The position numbers and the translations under genes are program-made. Under the pieces are notes generated by a model that was not told the DNA's origin, did not search any database, and saw only the letters and a program-made list of their open reading frames with translations. From assembly GCA_046328525.1 (NCBI GenBank), contig JAXLWK010000004.1:124001-188000 (forward strand): a stretch of DNA of 64,000 bases. The letters run 5' to 3'. The stretch's first letter is position 1. The number at the start of each line of letters is the position of its first letter. The DNA is from JBDHWG01 sp046328525 (GTDB taxonomy: Bacteria; Chloroflexota; Anaerolineae; Epilineales; JAHCIE01). Below are positions 17,356 to 26,527 of this stretch, one piece after another.

Positions 17356-17384
17356 GTAGGGGCAGGTTTGAAACCTGCCCCTAC
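17356..17384. repeat. 29-bp palindrome (GTAGGGGCAGGTTTG... family)
   Basis: Perfectly symmetrical copy of the palindrome also found at 8336, 10214, 34669 and 49578; here the inner G:C pair is A:T. A fragment of the GACTTCAGTC repeat family starts at 17274. The rest of 17245-17586 holds only a weak TATACT (17530-17535) ahead of the next gene. Confidence 0.8.
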
Positions 17385-17586
17385 TCCGCCGCCCGTCGGA
17401 GGAGCTGGAGATGTCTCTCCAGCACCAGCCCTATTGCGGCAACAAAGAGTTAGGGCACATTTATCCACGACCTGCACCGTCAGCCTCCGCCAGCGCATCC
17501 TCCGGCTTCCCCCGGCGTTATAAAGGTACTATACTATGGTCCCGTCTGGTTCTACGGTCGCCTATGGCCCATAGAGGAGGCTGCCC

Positions 17587-18288
17587 ATGCCCGTCGTCAC
17601 CATCTCCCGATTCCTCGGTACGACGGGGGACGCCATCGCTGAAGGCGTCGCTCGTGCGCTCGGGGCGCGGCTCGTCAACCGCCAGTCCCTCGTCACGGCG
17701 GCCACCGCCGCCGGCGTCTCGCCGGAATGTCTGGCCGAGATTCATTACGAGAGCACTCTCAGCCTGACCAATGTCGTGCTCAACATGCTGCGGCAGCTCC
17801 CGGCCGTCCCGCGCTCGCGCGGCAGCTCGATCCTCGACGCGGCGCCCCTGCCAACCGCGGCCGGCAACCGCACCGGCGTCGCGCCCTCCGTCGCCGAGAT
17901 GGAGCAGGGCGTGCACCTGCTGGAGAAAGTCATGCGCGACCTGGCCGCCGAAGGCAACGTGGTCATGGTCGGGCGCGGCGCCAACCTCGTCCTCAAGGAC
18001 GTGCCCGACGCCTTCCACGTGCAAATCGTCGCCACCGTCGAGGCACGCATCCAGCACCTCATGCACGCGGCGCACGTAGACCGCCGCGAGGCCCTGGCGC
18101 GGCTGTGGGCCAGCGACCGGGCGCGCACCGACCACATTCGGCGCTACTACAACCAATCCTGGACCGACTCGACCCTGTACGACATGGTGCTCAACAGCGA
18201 GCGCATCGAAACAGGGCAGGCGGTTCAGCTGATCGTCGCAGCGGCGCGAACGCGCGCGCGGCACACCGAGCCTTCCTCCGCCAACTAG
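17587..18288 (+). CDS. cytidylate kinase-like family protein
   Basis: 233 residues. The N-terminus MPVVTISRFLGTTGDAIAEG resembles the nucleotide-binding start of the cytidylate-kinase-like family, but the loop reads LGTTGD in place of a canonical GxxGxGK P-loop. Further family features are VVMVGRGANLVL, the arginine-rich stretch VDRREALARLWASDRARTDH and RRYYNQSWTD. The family's physiological substrate is not established, so CMP kinase activity should not be assumed. The ATG follows AGAGGAGG. It sits 8 bases before cysS, suggesting co-transcription. Confidence 0.82.
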   Translation: MPVVTISRFLGTTGDAIAEGVARALGARLVNRQSLVTAATAAGVSPECLAEIHYESTLSLTNVVLNMLRQLPAVPRSRGSSILDAAPLPTAAGNRTGVAPSVAEMEQGVHLLEKVMRDLAAEGNVVMVGRGANLVLKDVPDAFHVQIVATVEARIQHLMHAAHVDRREALARLWASDRARTDHIRRYYNQSWTDSTLYDMVLNSERIETGQAVQLIVAAARTRARHTEPSSAN

Positions 18289-18296
18289 GAATTCGC

Positions 18297-19682
<1,386 letters not shown>

Positions 19683-19720
19683 AGTGTAGCATGTCGCCCC
19701 GACGAGGTTTCGAGAGACAG

Positions 19721-19811
19721 GAAACGCAAAGACGCAAAGACGCAAAGGGAGAAAGCCAAAGGTCTCATCCTTTGCGCCTCAGCGCCTTTGCGTTCCAAAC
19801 CTCTTTGCGCC
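19721..19811. repeat. inverted-repeat element rich in CGCAAAG / CTTTGCG
   Basis: Tandem CGCAAAGACGCAAAGACGCA on the left pairs with CCTTTGCG...GCCTTTGCGTTCC on the right to form a long imperfect hairpin. A second copy is at 34783-34870, inside the start of the molybdoenzyme gene. It ends just before the rlmB start. Confidence 0.7.
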
Positions 19812-19829
19812 AGGGAGCGGACGGCCGCT

Positions 19830-20570
19830 GTGGGTGATGTGGTGTACGGGCGGCATCCGGTGCTTGAGGCGCTGCGCGCCGACGAAGGAGTGCAGCGCCT
19901 TCTCATCGCCAAAGGCACGCAGACCGGCGGCCCGCTCGGCGAAATCCTGTCCCTCGCCCAGGTGCGCGGCATCCGCGTCGCCTGGGTAGACCGCCGCGAG
20001 CTGGACCGCCTCGGCGCCGTCCACCAGGGCGTTGCCGCCGAGTTGGCGCCGTTCGAGTACGCCGACCTGGACGACATCCTGGCTGCCGCCGCCGCGCGCG
20101 GCGAGCCGCCCCTCCTCCTCGTCCTCGACGCCATCCAGGACGTTCACAACCTCGGCTCCCTACTCCGCACCGCCGACGCCGTCGGCGCTCACGGCGCGAT
20201 CCTCCCGGCCCACCGCGCCGCCGGCGTGACGCCGGCCGTGCGCAAGGCGTCGGCCGGCGCCGTCGCCCACCTGCCCATCGCCCAGGTCACGAACCTGAGA
20301 AGCGCCCTGGAGGGGCTGAAGCGCCAGGGCGTGTGGGTCGTCGGCCTCGACATGGCCGGCCAGACGGCCTTCGACGCGTACGACTGGCGCGGCCCCGTGG
20401 CCCTGGTGATCGGCAGCGAGGGCAAGGGCCTGGGCCGCCTCGTCGCCGAAACGTGCGATGTCCTCGTGCAACTCCCGATGCGCGGCCACGTCGACTCCCT
20501 CAACGCCGCCGTCGCCGGTTCAATTGTGTTGTACCATGCCTGGCGCTCCCGCCGCGCGCCACCGCTCTGA
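19830..20570 (+). CDS. rlmB: 23S rRNA 2'-O-methyltransferase, TrmH/RlmB family
   Basis: 246 residues from the GTG at 19830. The N-terminal substrate-binding domain (YGRHPVLEALRA) precedes a SPOUT methyltransferase fold. Motif 1 is LVLDAIQDVHNLGSLLRTAD, motif 2 is LVIGSEGKGLG, and motif 3 is LPMRGHVDSLNAAVAGS, the three TrmH-family motifs. The best-known relative methylates G2251 of 23S rRNA, but family members differ in target. An upstream TTG at 19788 would add residues encoded by the hairpin repeat, so I reject it. It lies about 150 bases after cysS. Confidence 0.9.
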   Translation: MGDVVYGRHPVLEALRADEGVQRLLIAKGTQTGGPLGEILSLAQVRGIRVAWVDRRELDRLGAVHQGVAAELAPFEYADLDDILAAAAARGEPPLLLVLDAIQDVHNLGSLLRTADAVGAHGAILPAHRAAGVTPAVRKASAGAVAHLPIAQVTNLRSALEGLKRQGVWVVGLDMAGQTAFDAYDWRGPVALVIGSEGKGLGRLVAETCDVLVQLPMRGHVDSLNAAVAGSIVLYHAWRSRRAPPL

Positions 20571-20586
20571 AAGGAGACCCTTGTCC

Positions 20587-21606
20587 ATGCAGCGTATGTT
20601 CGTTCGTGTGCCTCATGTGCGTTACGCGGCGGTCGTCGTTCTCGGTGTGGCCGCTCTCCTCGCCCTGATCCTGTCCGTCGCTCTCGCGGACTCGGCGAAG
20701 CCGGCCGCCGAGCCGACGGCGACGACACGCGGCGCCCACGCCGCCCCGTCCAAGCGCCCCGCCGTAGCGACGACGGGCGCGAAGAGGGACGTCGTCCCTG
20801 CGGCTCCGGGCGCGGGCGCGATCTTCGGCCGCCTGCTCGCCAACGGCACGCCCGTCGCCAACGAGAGTGTCAGCCTGCGTGAGTATGACACCTCCTCCGA
20901 CGTGGCTGTGGATACGGTGACGTCGGGCAACGACGGTGTCTACACGTTTGTGAACCCGCCGACGCCCCCGACCGGCAAGACCTACTACGTGCGTTATGGC
21001 GTGAACTCGACCAAGCCGGAATACGTGAACGTCTGGTATGGGCCGGACATCGTGGGCTATACAGCGGGGAACACGGTCAGCGGCGGCGACCTCGATATCG
21101 CCAACGTACCGCTGGTGTCGCCGCCGAGCGGCTCGACCGTCGGGATCCCGGCGACGTTCACCTGGCAGCCGCGCACCGCGCCGACGGACTGGTACCGCTG
21201 GGCCCTCGTGGACGCGACGACGTTTGAAGGCTGGATCTTCCCAACAGTGCAGAACGGCGGCTCCTACACCCTGTCGTCAACCAACGGCCTGACGGGCTTC
21301 CAGTTCGGCGCGGACTACCTGTGGTACGTGGAGATTACTGACACGACAGCCACGAACAGCTACGGCTACTCGTTCGACGCCTGGGACGTCTTCTTCACCG
21401 AGGGCGGCACGCCAGCAGCGTCGGAGACGCCCACGGCGACGGCCACGACAGCGGCGGCGACGGCCACGGTCACGCCCACCGCGACCGGCACCGGCCCCAC
21501 GGCCACGGTGACGCCGACCGCGACGGCCGGCACGTCCTACCCCGTCTACCTGCCGCACATCGCCCGCGAAGTCGCCCCACGGGTCGTGACACCCGCCGCG
21601 CCGTGA
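20587..21606 (+). CDS. secreted protein with carboxypeptidase-regulatory-like and Ig-like segments
   Basis: 339 residues. A hydrophobic signal segment (about 13-35) is followed by an Ala/Pro/Thr-rich stretch. A beta-rich segment (IFGRLLANGTPVANESVSLR, DGVYTFVNPP) looks like a carboxypeptidase-regulatory repeat. A second beta segment carries Trp-rich strands (TFTWQPRTAPTDWYRWALVD). The C-terminus has a Thr/Ala/Pro-rich linker and the motif YPVYLPHI, a form seen at the ends of many exported Chloroflexota proteins. The start follows AAAGGAG. It is probably an extracellular or surface protein of unknown role. Confidence 0.75.
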   Translation: MQRMFVRVPHVRYAAVVVLGVAALLALILSVALADSAKPAAEPTATTRGAHAAPSKRPAVATTGAKRDVVPAAPGAGAIFGRLLANGTPVANESVSLREYDTSSDVAVDTVTSGNDGVYTFVNPPTPPTGKTYYVRYGVNSTKPEYVNVWYGPDIVGYTAGNTVSGGDLDIANVPLVSPPSGSTVGIPATFTWQPRTAPTDWYRWALVDATTFEGWIFPTVQNGGSYTLSSTNGLTGFQFGADYLWYVEITDTTATNSYGYSFDAWDVFFTEGGTPAASETPTATATTAAATATVTPTATGTGPTATVTPTATAGTSYPVYLPHIAREVAPRVVTPAAP

Positions 21607-21629
21607 GTCTCTAGGCGACAGGTGAGTCG

Positions 21630-21671
21630 AGAGGCGCGACAGAAGCCTGCATGGCATTCTGTCGCGCCTCT
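21630..21671. terminator. 14-bp perfect stem between convergent genes
   Basis: AGAGGCGCGACAGA (21630) pairs exactly with TCTGTCGCGCCTCT (21658) around a 14-base loop. It lies between the stop of the secreted-protein gene and the stop of the PemK-like gene, the place expected for a two-way terminator. A U-run is lacking. Confidence 0.5.
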
Positions 21672-21673
21672 TG

Positions 21674-22027
21674 CTATGTAGGCTTGCCAGCGAAGCCGAG
21701 TATGCTGGCTAAGTTTCGCTCCACACGCGTGAAATCCGTTGGCGACATTGCACCAAGTTTTCGTGCAACACCCGATTTGTCTACCGTCGCCAACACACCG
21801 CGCACTGCCGATGGCTTAATCAGTCCTACTGCCGCCCACTCGTTGAGCAACGTGTCACCCGGACGGAAGGGCGGCGAGATGTTGCTAGTGATGGCCGCCA
21901 CGATGAGTTTGATGCCGGCGTTGTTGAAGGCTTCCATGCTGATAACCACGGCGGGATGGCGTTTGGAACCGACCGTCCCACTGAATGGAATTTCAACCAG
22001 GATAATGTCGCCGCGGCTATAGGTCAT
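21674..22027 (-). CDS. PemK/MazF-family toxin (endoribonuclease)
   Basis: 117 residues. Family features are RGDIILVEIPFSGTVGSKRHPAVV at the N-terminus, split here as RGDIILVEIPFSG and KRHPAVVIS, then ITSNI and the C-terminal SGVARKLGAMSPTDFTRVER. MazF-type toxins cleave mRNA at short sites and are neutralised by a co-encoded antitoxin. Its ATG overlaps the end of the upstream gene by 11 bases, showing translational coupling typical of type II toxin-antitoxin pairs. Confidence 0.87.
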   Translation of the reverse strand: MTYSRGDIILVEIPFSGTVGSKRHPAVVISMEAFNNAGIKLIVAAITSNISPPFRPGDTLLNEWAAVGLIKPSAVRGVLATVDKSGVARKLGAMSPTDFTRVERNLASILGFAGKPT

Positions 22028-22310
22028 CGTAGACCGCGTCTTCTTCGTTGTCCCAGACTTCCATCAACGCCGGCAGCGAGGCCCCCATCCAGTCGCGAAC
22101 GAGCGTGGCGTCGCTTTCCTGCTCAAGCGCAGAGAGATCGAGTAGCGCCGCGCCGAGGATACGCCAATGCTCGCCGATTTGCACACCCCGCGCTCGCCCC
22201 GATTGAAGCATCTCCAGGATGTCTTTCTCAGAGACGCGCAGCAACTGGGCTGCTTCCTCAGGCGTGTAGTACACATTGGGCTGGATAGCCAGTGTCTCAA
22301 TAGCACTCAT
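22017..22310 (-). CDS. helix-turn-helix antitoxin partner of the PemK-like toxin
   Basis: 97 residues. The core VYYTPEEAAQLLRVSEKDILEM, here split as VYYTPEEAAQLLRVSE and KDILEMLQSG, is the excisionase/MerR-like helix-turn-helix found in DNA-binding antitoxins. The rest is acidic (ending NEEDAVYDDL), as expected for a toxin-wrapping tail. I start at 22310, preceded by GAGAGGTGAC; the frame extends to 22370. It probably represses the operon and neutralises the toxin. Confidence 0.75.
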   Translation of the reverse strand: MSAIETLAIQPNVYYTPEEAAQLLRVSEKDILEMLQSGRARGVQIGEHWRILGAALLDLSALEQESDATLVRDWMGASLPALMEVWDNEEDAVYDDL

Positions 22311-22414
22311 GTCACCTCTCCCACCATCTCTACCTCGATGGCCGCGAATCGCGTTGAACCTTGCCTCCACCGAGGTTTCATGTTTGGGTAGTGTAGGCGT
22401 ACCTCGCTATACCG

Positions 22415-23485
22415 TCAAGGCGTTGGCACGGCGATGGGCGTGAGGGCGGCTTCGAGGTCGCGGCGGTGCGGCTCCAGCCACGGTGGCAGCATTAGCTTCT
22501 CGCCCAGGCGGTCTACATCTTCATCCACTGCAAAGCCTGGGCCAGCAGTTGCCAACTCTACGATGTGCCCGTCCGGATCGTTGGTGTAGATGCTCTTGAA
22601 GTAGATGCGGTCCATGACCGGCGAGACACGCAGGCCCGCCCGCAGCAGCTTCTCGCGGAAGGCGAGCTGCGTCTCGTCATCCGGCACGGTCAGGGCGTAG
22701 TGGTGCGTCTGCCCCGGGCCAAACTGCGCCCGGCGCACCCGGCGCGGATCGCGCTCGAAGTAGGTCACGAGCGTCCCCGGCTGCCCGTCGCCCACGCCCC
22801 AGTACCAATGCGCCGAATTCGGGTCGTCGAAGTTCGACGTCATTTTCACCCGCCGCATACCCAGCAACTCACCCAGGAAGGCGTGCGTGCGCTCGATATT
22901 GGAGCCGATGGCCGTGATATGGTGCATCCCCTGGCTCAGCGCCATGTCCGACGTAATCTCCGGCACCGGCTCAGGCCATGTCGTCGCCGTGATGCGCGCC
23001 TCGTCGCGGTTGTTGACGAGCATGTCCGCCGGCGGCGCTTTGTACGTCGTGCCGATGGCGTCGGGCGCTTCGTCCACCGTCCAGCCCGGGCCGCGCGTGG
23101 CGATCTCGATGATCGCGCCGTCGGGGTCGGTGAAATAGATCGAGGTGAAGTAGTGGCGGTCGAGAGGGCCGTCCACCTTGAGACCGTGGTCGGTGAGGCG
23201 GCGCTTCCACTTGAGCAGGCCGGCGTAGTCGGGCACGCTCAGGGCGAAGTGGTGCGTGCCGCCAATGCCCCAGTGACCCTTCGGCGCGTCGCGCCACTCG
23301 AAGTAGGTGATGGCGGAGCCGGGGCTGCCGGTGTCGTCGCCGAAGTAGAGATGGTAGCTGCCGGGGTCGTCGAAGTTGACCGTCTTCTTGACCAGCCGCA
23401 GGCCGAGCACGCGCGTGTAGAAGTCCGTCGTGCGCTGCGCATCGGATGAAATCAATGTGATGTGATGCAGTCCCTGAACGCCCAT
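22415..23485 (-). CDS. VOC-family ring-cleaving dioxygenase (MhqO/LinE type)
   Basis: 356 residues made of two vicinal-oxygen-chelate modules. The first has GLHHITLI, HHFALSV and IIEIAT; the second has MHHITAI, HHYALTV and IVELAT, which supply the His/His/Glu iron sites. The layout matches hydroquinone-type ring-cleavage dioxygenases. The ATG follows GAGGAGGGAAGCG. Cytoplasmic enzyme, probably for aromatic or quinone detoxification; the substrate is not determined. Confidence 0.85.
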   Translation of the reverse strand: MGVQGLHHITLISSDAQRTTDFYTRVLGLRLVKKTVNFDDPGSYHLYFGDDTGSPGSAITYFEWRDAPKGHWGIGGTHHFALSVPDYAGLLKWKRRLTDHGLKVDGPLDRHYFTSIYFTDPDGAIIEIATRGPGWTVDEAPDAIGTTYKAPPADMLVNNRDEARITATTWPEPVPEITSDMALSQGMHHITAIGSNIERTHAFLGELLGMRRVKMTSNFDDPNSAHWYWGVGDGQPGTLVTYFERDPRRVRRAQFGPGQTHHYALTVPDDETQLAFREKLLRAGLRVSPVMDRIYFKSIYTNDPDGHIVELATAGPGFAVDEDVDRLGEKLMLPPWLEPHRRDLEAALTPIAVPTP

Positions 23486-23595
23486 CGCTTCCCTCCTCGC
23501 TCGTCACCGAGCGTCTATGCAAGCCTGTCTCCGTCCATGATACGCCAGCGGCGTCCTTCGCGCCGTCCCTGCGCTTCCCCCGTACAAATGATAAT

Positions 23596-23830
23596 CTCTG
23601 TCTTTGCACTTTGTCTATGCGGGGGCTGTGGGTTTTGGCGGTTGCCTGCCACATATCGCCCAACGAAGTGGAGCTACGCGGCAACCGCCAAAAGGGGCCG
23701 CAGGCCCCCGCGATCCTCCCCCTTTTTTCGTGCGCAATGGCACGCGACCGTCACCAAGGGCTGAAAAGAGAAGAACTTGGAGGGGCAAAGCCCCTCCAAA
23801 CCACCCCAACCCGAAAACTGCAAAGATAGA
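23596..23830. mobile_element. MITE-like element, copy 2 (235 bp)
   Basis: The ends CTCTGTCTTTGCACTTT and (complement of the right end) TCTATCTTTGCAGTTTT match each other and the ends of the 8050-8225 element. It is flanked by an exact 8-base direct repeat ATGATAAT (23588-23595 and 23831-23838). The inner GGAGGGGC...GCCCCTCC palindrome is shared with copy 1, but the internal order is inverted relative to it. No protein is encoded. The remainder of 23486-23975 shows nothing else. Confidence 0.72.
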
Positions 23831-23975
23831 ATGATAATCATTCGAGAGCAGAGAGCCGAGCATTAGGCCACGAACGGTTTTGACACGTCGGGAGCGAGAG
23901 CCTACACTACACCCGACACGAGGCCGCGTCGGGCGTGATTGTGGTTGTCAGCGTGTAGACCACGGGAGATCGGCG

Positions 23976-24398
23976 ATGGCAGAGCAGAGTGGCTGGGTAC
24001 GCTTCGGGAACAGCATGATGACCTGGGTGTTGCAGTCGCCCCTGCATGGGCTGGCCGGACGCTCGCTGCTCATCACAGTGACCGGCCGCAAGAGCGGCGC
24101 TCGGTACACCCTGCCCGTCAACTACATGCGCTCCGGCGACGTCATCACCATCCTCAGCCGCCGCGAGCGGACGTGGTGGCGCAACCTGCGCGGCGGCGCG
24201 CCGGTCACGCTACATGTTGGCGGCAAGGACGTGCCGGGGCAGGGAACGGCGATCGAGGATGAGGCCGAGGTGGCGCAGGCGCTCCAGGCGTACACCCAGG
24301 GGATGGCCCGCGTTCCCCGCCGCTTCCAGGACACCGCCGCCGCGGCGCGCACTTATCTCGTCGTTCGGGTGCGGCTCGCACCCTCGTCCTCTCCCTGA
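23976..24398 (+). CDS. nitroreductase/quinone reductase family protein (F420-dependent, Ddn-like)
   Basis: 140 residues. The pattern LITVTGRKSGARYTLPVNYM, then WWRNLRGGAPVTLHVGGKD, is the split-barrel core of the deazaflavin-dependent nitroreductase family. These proteins typically use reduced F420 to reduce quinones or nitro compounds. The start at 23976 follows GGGAGAT; a longer frame upstream has no site. It lies 22 bases before the glyoxalase-like gene, so the two are likely co-transcribed. Confidence 0.82.
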   Translation: MAEQSGWVRFGNSMMTWVLQSPLHGLAGRSLLITVTGRKSGARYTLPVNYMRSGDVITILSRRERTWWRNLRGGAPVTLHVGGKDVPGQGTAIEDEAEVAQALQAYTQGMARVPRRFQDTAAAARTYLVVRVRLAPSSSP

Positions 24399-24420
24399 CT
24401 CGTCAACAACGGAGGCCGGC

Positions 24421-25092
24421 ATGACCTTTCCGCTCGAGCTTGACCACGTCGTCGTCTTCTCAGCCGTGGATGCGCCCGAAGCGCGAGCCGTCGAAGGGGC
24501 GGGGTTCCTGGGCTACGGCGGGACCACACAGCACGGGCCTGTAGGAAGCTCATCAACCTCCTTCTTCGTAGACAACGCCTATCTCGAGCTGTTCTGGCTG
24601 CACGACGAGGCTGCCGCGGCGCAAGCCCACGCGCCCACGGGGGACGATATAACGGCCCGCATGCGCTGGCGCTCAACAGGCGCGTCACCGTTTGGCGTGC
24701 TCGTGCGGCGGCGGGCGGGCGTAGCAGACCCCATCCCCTTCCCCACAACCCGGCTCGTCTTCAATGGGACGCCGTTCGAGCACGCGCCCGCCTTCGCGCG
24801 GGCCGTCCTCCACGAGCCGTTCGTCGGCGTCCTGCCCGAAGACCTGACCTACCCCGCGTGGAAGGCGAACATCCCCGTCCAGTCGCACCCGTTGGGCATC
24901 GAGATTCTGACCCAGGTCCGGATCACCGTCCCGGCCGACCATCTTTCGCCCGTCGCCCAGCTACTCACCGAGAACGGGCTTGTCACCTTTGTGCCAGGCG
25001 CATCCCATCTCATGGAGCTGGTGTTCGATCACGGCCGAAAAGGGAAGCGCGTCGAAATCCGGCCGACGCTTCCGCTCGTCCTTCTATATTGA
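24421..25092 (+). CDS. glyoxalase-like (VOC) domain protein
   Basis: 223 residues. ELDHVVVF at the N-terminus and SFFVDNAYLELFWLHD are typical of the glyoxalase-like domain class that holds a divergent VOC fold. The C-terminal half (QVRITVPADHL, ASHLMELVFDHG) appears to be a second module. Metal ligands are plausible (His in ELDH, Glu in LELFW) but no activity can be assigned. The ATG follows ACGGAGG. Probably in an operon with the preceding reductase. Confidence 0.72.
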   Translation: MTFPLELDHVVVFSAVDAPEARAVEGAGFLGYGGTTQHGPVGSSSTSFFVDNAYLELFWLHDEAAAAQAHAPTGDDITARMRWRSTGASPFGVLVRRRAGVADPIPFPTTRLVFNGTPFEHAPAFARAVLHEPFVGVLPEDLTYPAWKANIPVQSHPLGIEILTQVRITVPADHLSPVAQLLTENGLVTFVPGASHLMELVFDHGRKGKRVEIRPTLPLVLLY

Positions 25093-25173
25093 CGGGAGTG
25101 GCCCCTGGACTTGTCCGTTATTCCGTGACCCCATTCGTTGCGAGCGAATTTAATCTCAGTGGAGGGCATCGCT

Positions 25174-26400
25174 ATGACTGAGCGGGTTGACACCCTCATT
25201 GTCGGCGGCGGGCAGGGCGGCCTGGCCGTGAGCTACTACCTCAGCCAGCAGGGCCGCGATCACGTTGTCCTCGATGGGGCGGCTTTGCCGGCCGACGCGT
25301 GGCGCAACCAGCGCTGGGACTCGTTCACACTCAACACGCCGAACTGGACGTTCCGCCTGCCCGGCGCCATGTACGACGGGGACGACCCGGACGGCTTTAT
25401 GGCCCGCCAGGAGATCGTCCAATACTTCGAGGACTACATCGCGCGCTTCAGGCTCCCGGTCCGTTACAACGCGCGGGTGACGAGCGTTGAGCCGCGCGGT
25501 GACGGCTACACCGTCGTGACCGACGATGGCGCATTGGAAGCGGCGAACGTTGTCGTCGCCACAGGCACTTTTCAGCGCGGCAAGGCCTCGGCGCTCGGCG
25601 AGAAATTGCCGCCACAAATTGTACAACTTGATAGCGGTAGCTATCGCAGCCCGGACCAGTTACCGCCGGGCGCTGTGCTTGTTGTCGGCTCTGGCCAGTC
25701 CGGCTGCCAGATCGCCGAAGAGCTGTACGAGAGCGGGCGCAAGGTCTACCTTTGCGTCGGCACAGCCGGGCGGGCGCCGCGCCGCTATCGGGGGAAAGAC
25801 ATCTTCTGGTGGCTGAACGAGCTAGGCTTCTTTGATCGAACCGTGGACAAGCTGCCCTCGCCCCGGGCGCGGTTCGCGGGCGCGCCGCAGCTGAGCGGCA
25901 ATCGGGGCGGACACGACATCAACCTGCACCAGTTTGCGCGCGACGGCGTGGTGTTGCTCGGGCATCTTCGGGGCGTGGCGGAAAGCAAGCTCGTCCTCGC
26001 CCCCGACCTGACAGAAAGCCTGGCGAAGATAGATAAAGCCGCAAACGATATGGTGGGTCTGGTGGATCAGTACATCGAGCGCCTTGGTCTGGACGCACCC
26101 CGCGAGAAGCTGTCGCAGCTCCGCGACGGCTACGACGCCGAGGTCATCACTGAGCTGGACCTGGACGCCGCCGAGATCACGAGCCTCATCTGGGCCATGG
26201 GCTACGCTTACGACTACAGTCTGGTAAGGCTGCCAATCCTCGACGACATGGGCTATCCGGTGACCCGGCGCGGCGTGACGGCGTATCCGGGGCTGTACTT
26301 CGCCGGCCTGCACTGGATGCACTCATATAAGTCCGGTCTCCTGCTCGGCGTCGCTGCCGACGCCGAATACGTGGCATCGCACCTCATGGCGCGAACATAG
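25174..26400 (+). CDS. FAD-dependent oxidoreductase / flavin monooxygenase-like
   Basis: 408 residues. The N-terminal FAD site is TLIVGGGQGGLAVSYYL (GxGxxG) and the second dinucleotide site is VLVVGSGQSGCQIAEEL. WRNQRWDSFTLNTPNW is characteristic of bacterial flavin monooxygenase-type proteins that act on small molecules with NADPH. The C-terminal YAYDYSLV and PGLYFAGLHWMHS fit the same group. The start at 25174 follows GTGGAGGGC. The substrate is unknown; the neighbours suggest detoxification or catabolism of aromatic or xenobiotic compounds. Confidence 0.85.
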   Translation: MTERVDTLIVGGGQGGLAVSYYLSQQGRDHVVLDGAALPADAWRNQRWDSFTLNTPNWTFRLPGAMYDGDDPDGFMARQEIVQYFEDYIARFRLPVRYNARVTSVEPRGDGYTVVTDDGALEAANVVVATGTFQRGKASALGEKLPPQIVQLDSGSYRSPDQLPPGAVLVVGSGQSGCQIAEELYESGRKVYLCVGTAGRAPRRYRGKDIFWWLNELGFFDRTVDKLPSPRARFAGAPQLSGNRGGHDINLHQFARDGVVLLGHLRGVAESKLVLAPDLTESLAKIDKAANDMVGLVDQYIERLGLDAPREKLSQLRDGYDAEVITELDLDAAEITSLIWAMGYAYDYSLVRLPILDDMGYPVTRRGVTAYPGLYFAGLHWMHSYKSGLLLGVAADAEYVASHLMART

Positions 26401-26489
26401 CGTCGAAACGCGCCATGAAGTAGCCGCAGAGACGCGCCATGAGGTAGAGACGCGCCAAGCCGTAGAGACGCGCCATGGCGCGTCTCTAC
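26401..26489. repeat. cluster of GAGACGCGCC repeats ending in a perfect 28-bp palindrome (26462-26489)
   Basis: Four or five partial units of GTAGAGACGCGCCATG follow the stop of the FAD enzyme and end in the full palindrome, whose halves are GTAGAGACGCGCCA and its complement. Related palindromes are at 37741-37768 and 45103-45131. Units touch each other without unique spacers, so this is not CRISPR. Confidence 0.8.
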
Positions 26490-26527
26490 GGCTATGTTGT
26501 GTGAACCTGGTATGTGCGTGCCAGGCG

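Noticed and set aside
17727..18296. Upstream in-frame extension of cysS by about 190 codons
   Set aside because: It overlaps the kinase-like gene in another frame and is low-complexity Arg/Ala/Pro. The canonical CysS N-terminus begins at the ATG at 18297.
26401..26489. CRISPR-like array
   Set aside because: Units of about 25 bases abut each other without unique spacers of constant length, and no cas genes are present. It is a palindrome cluster.
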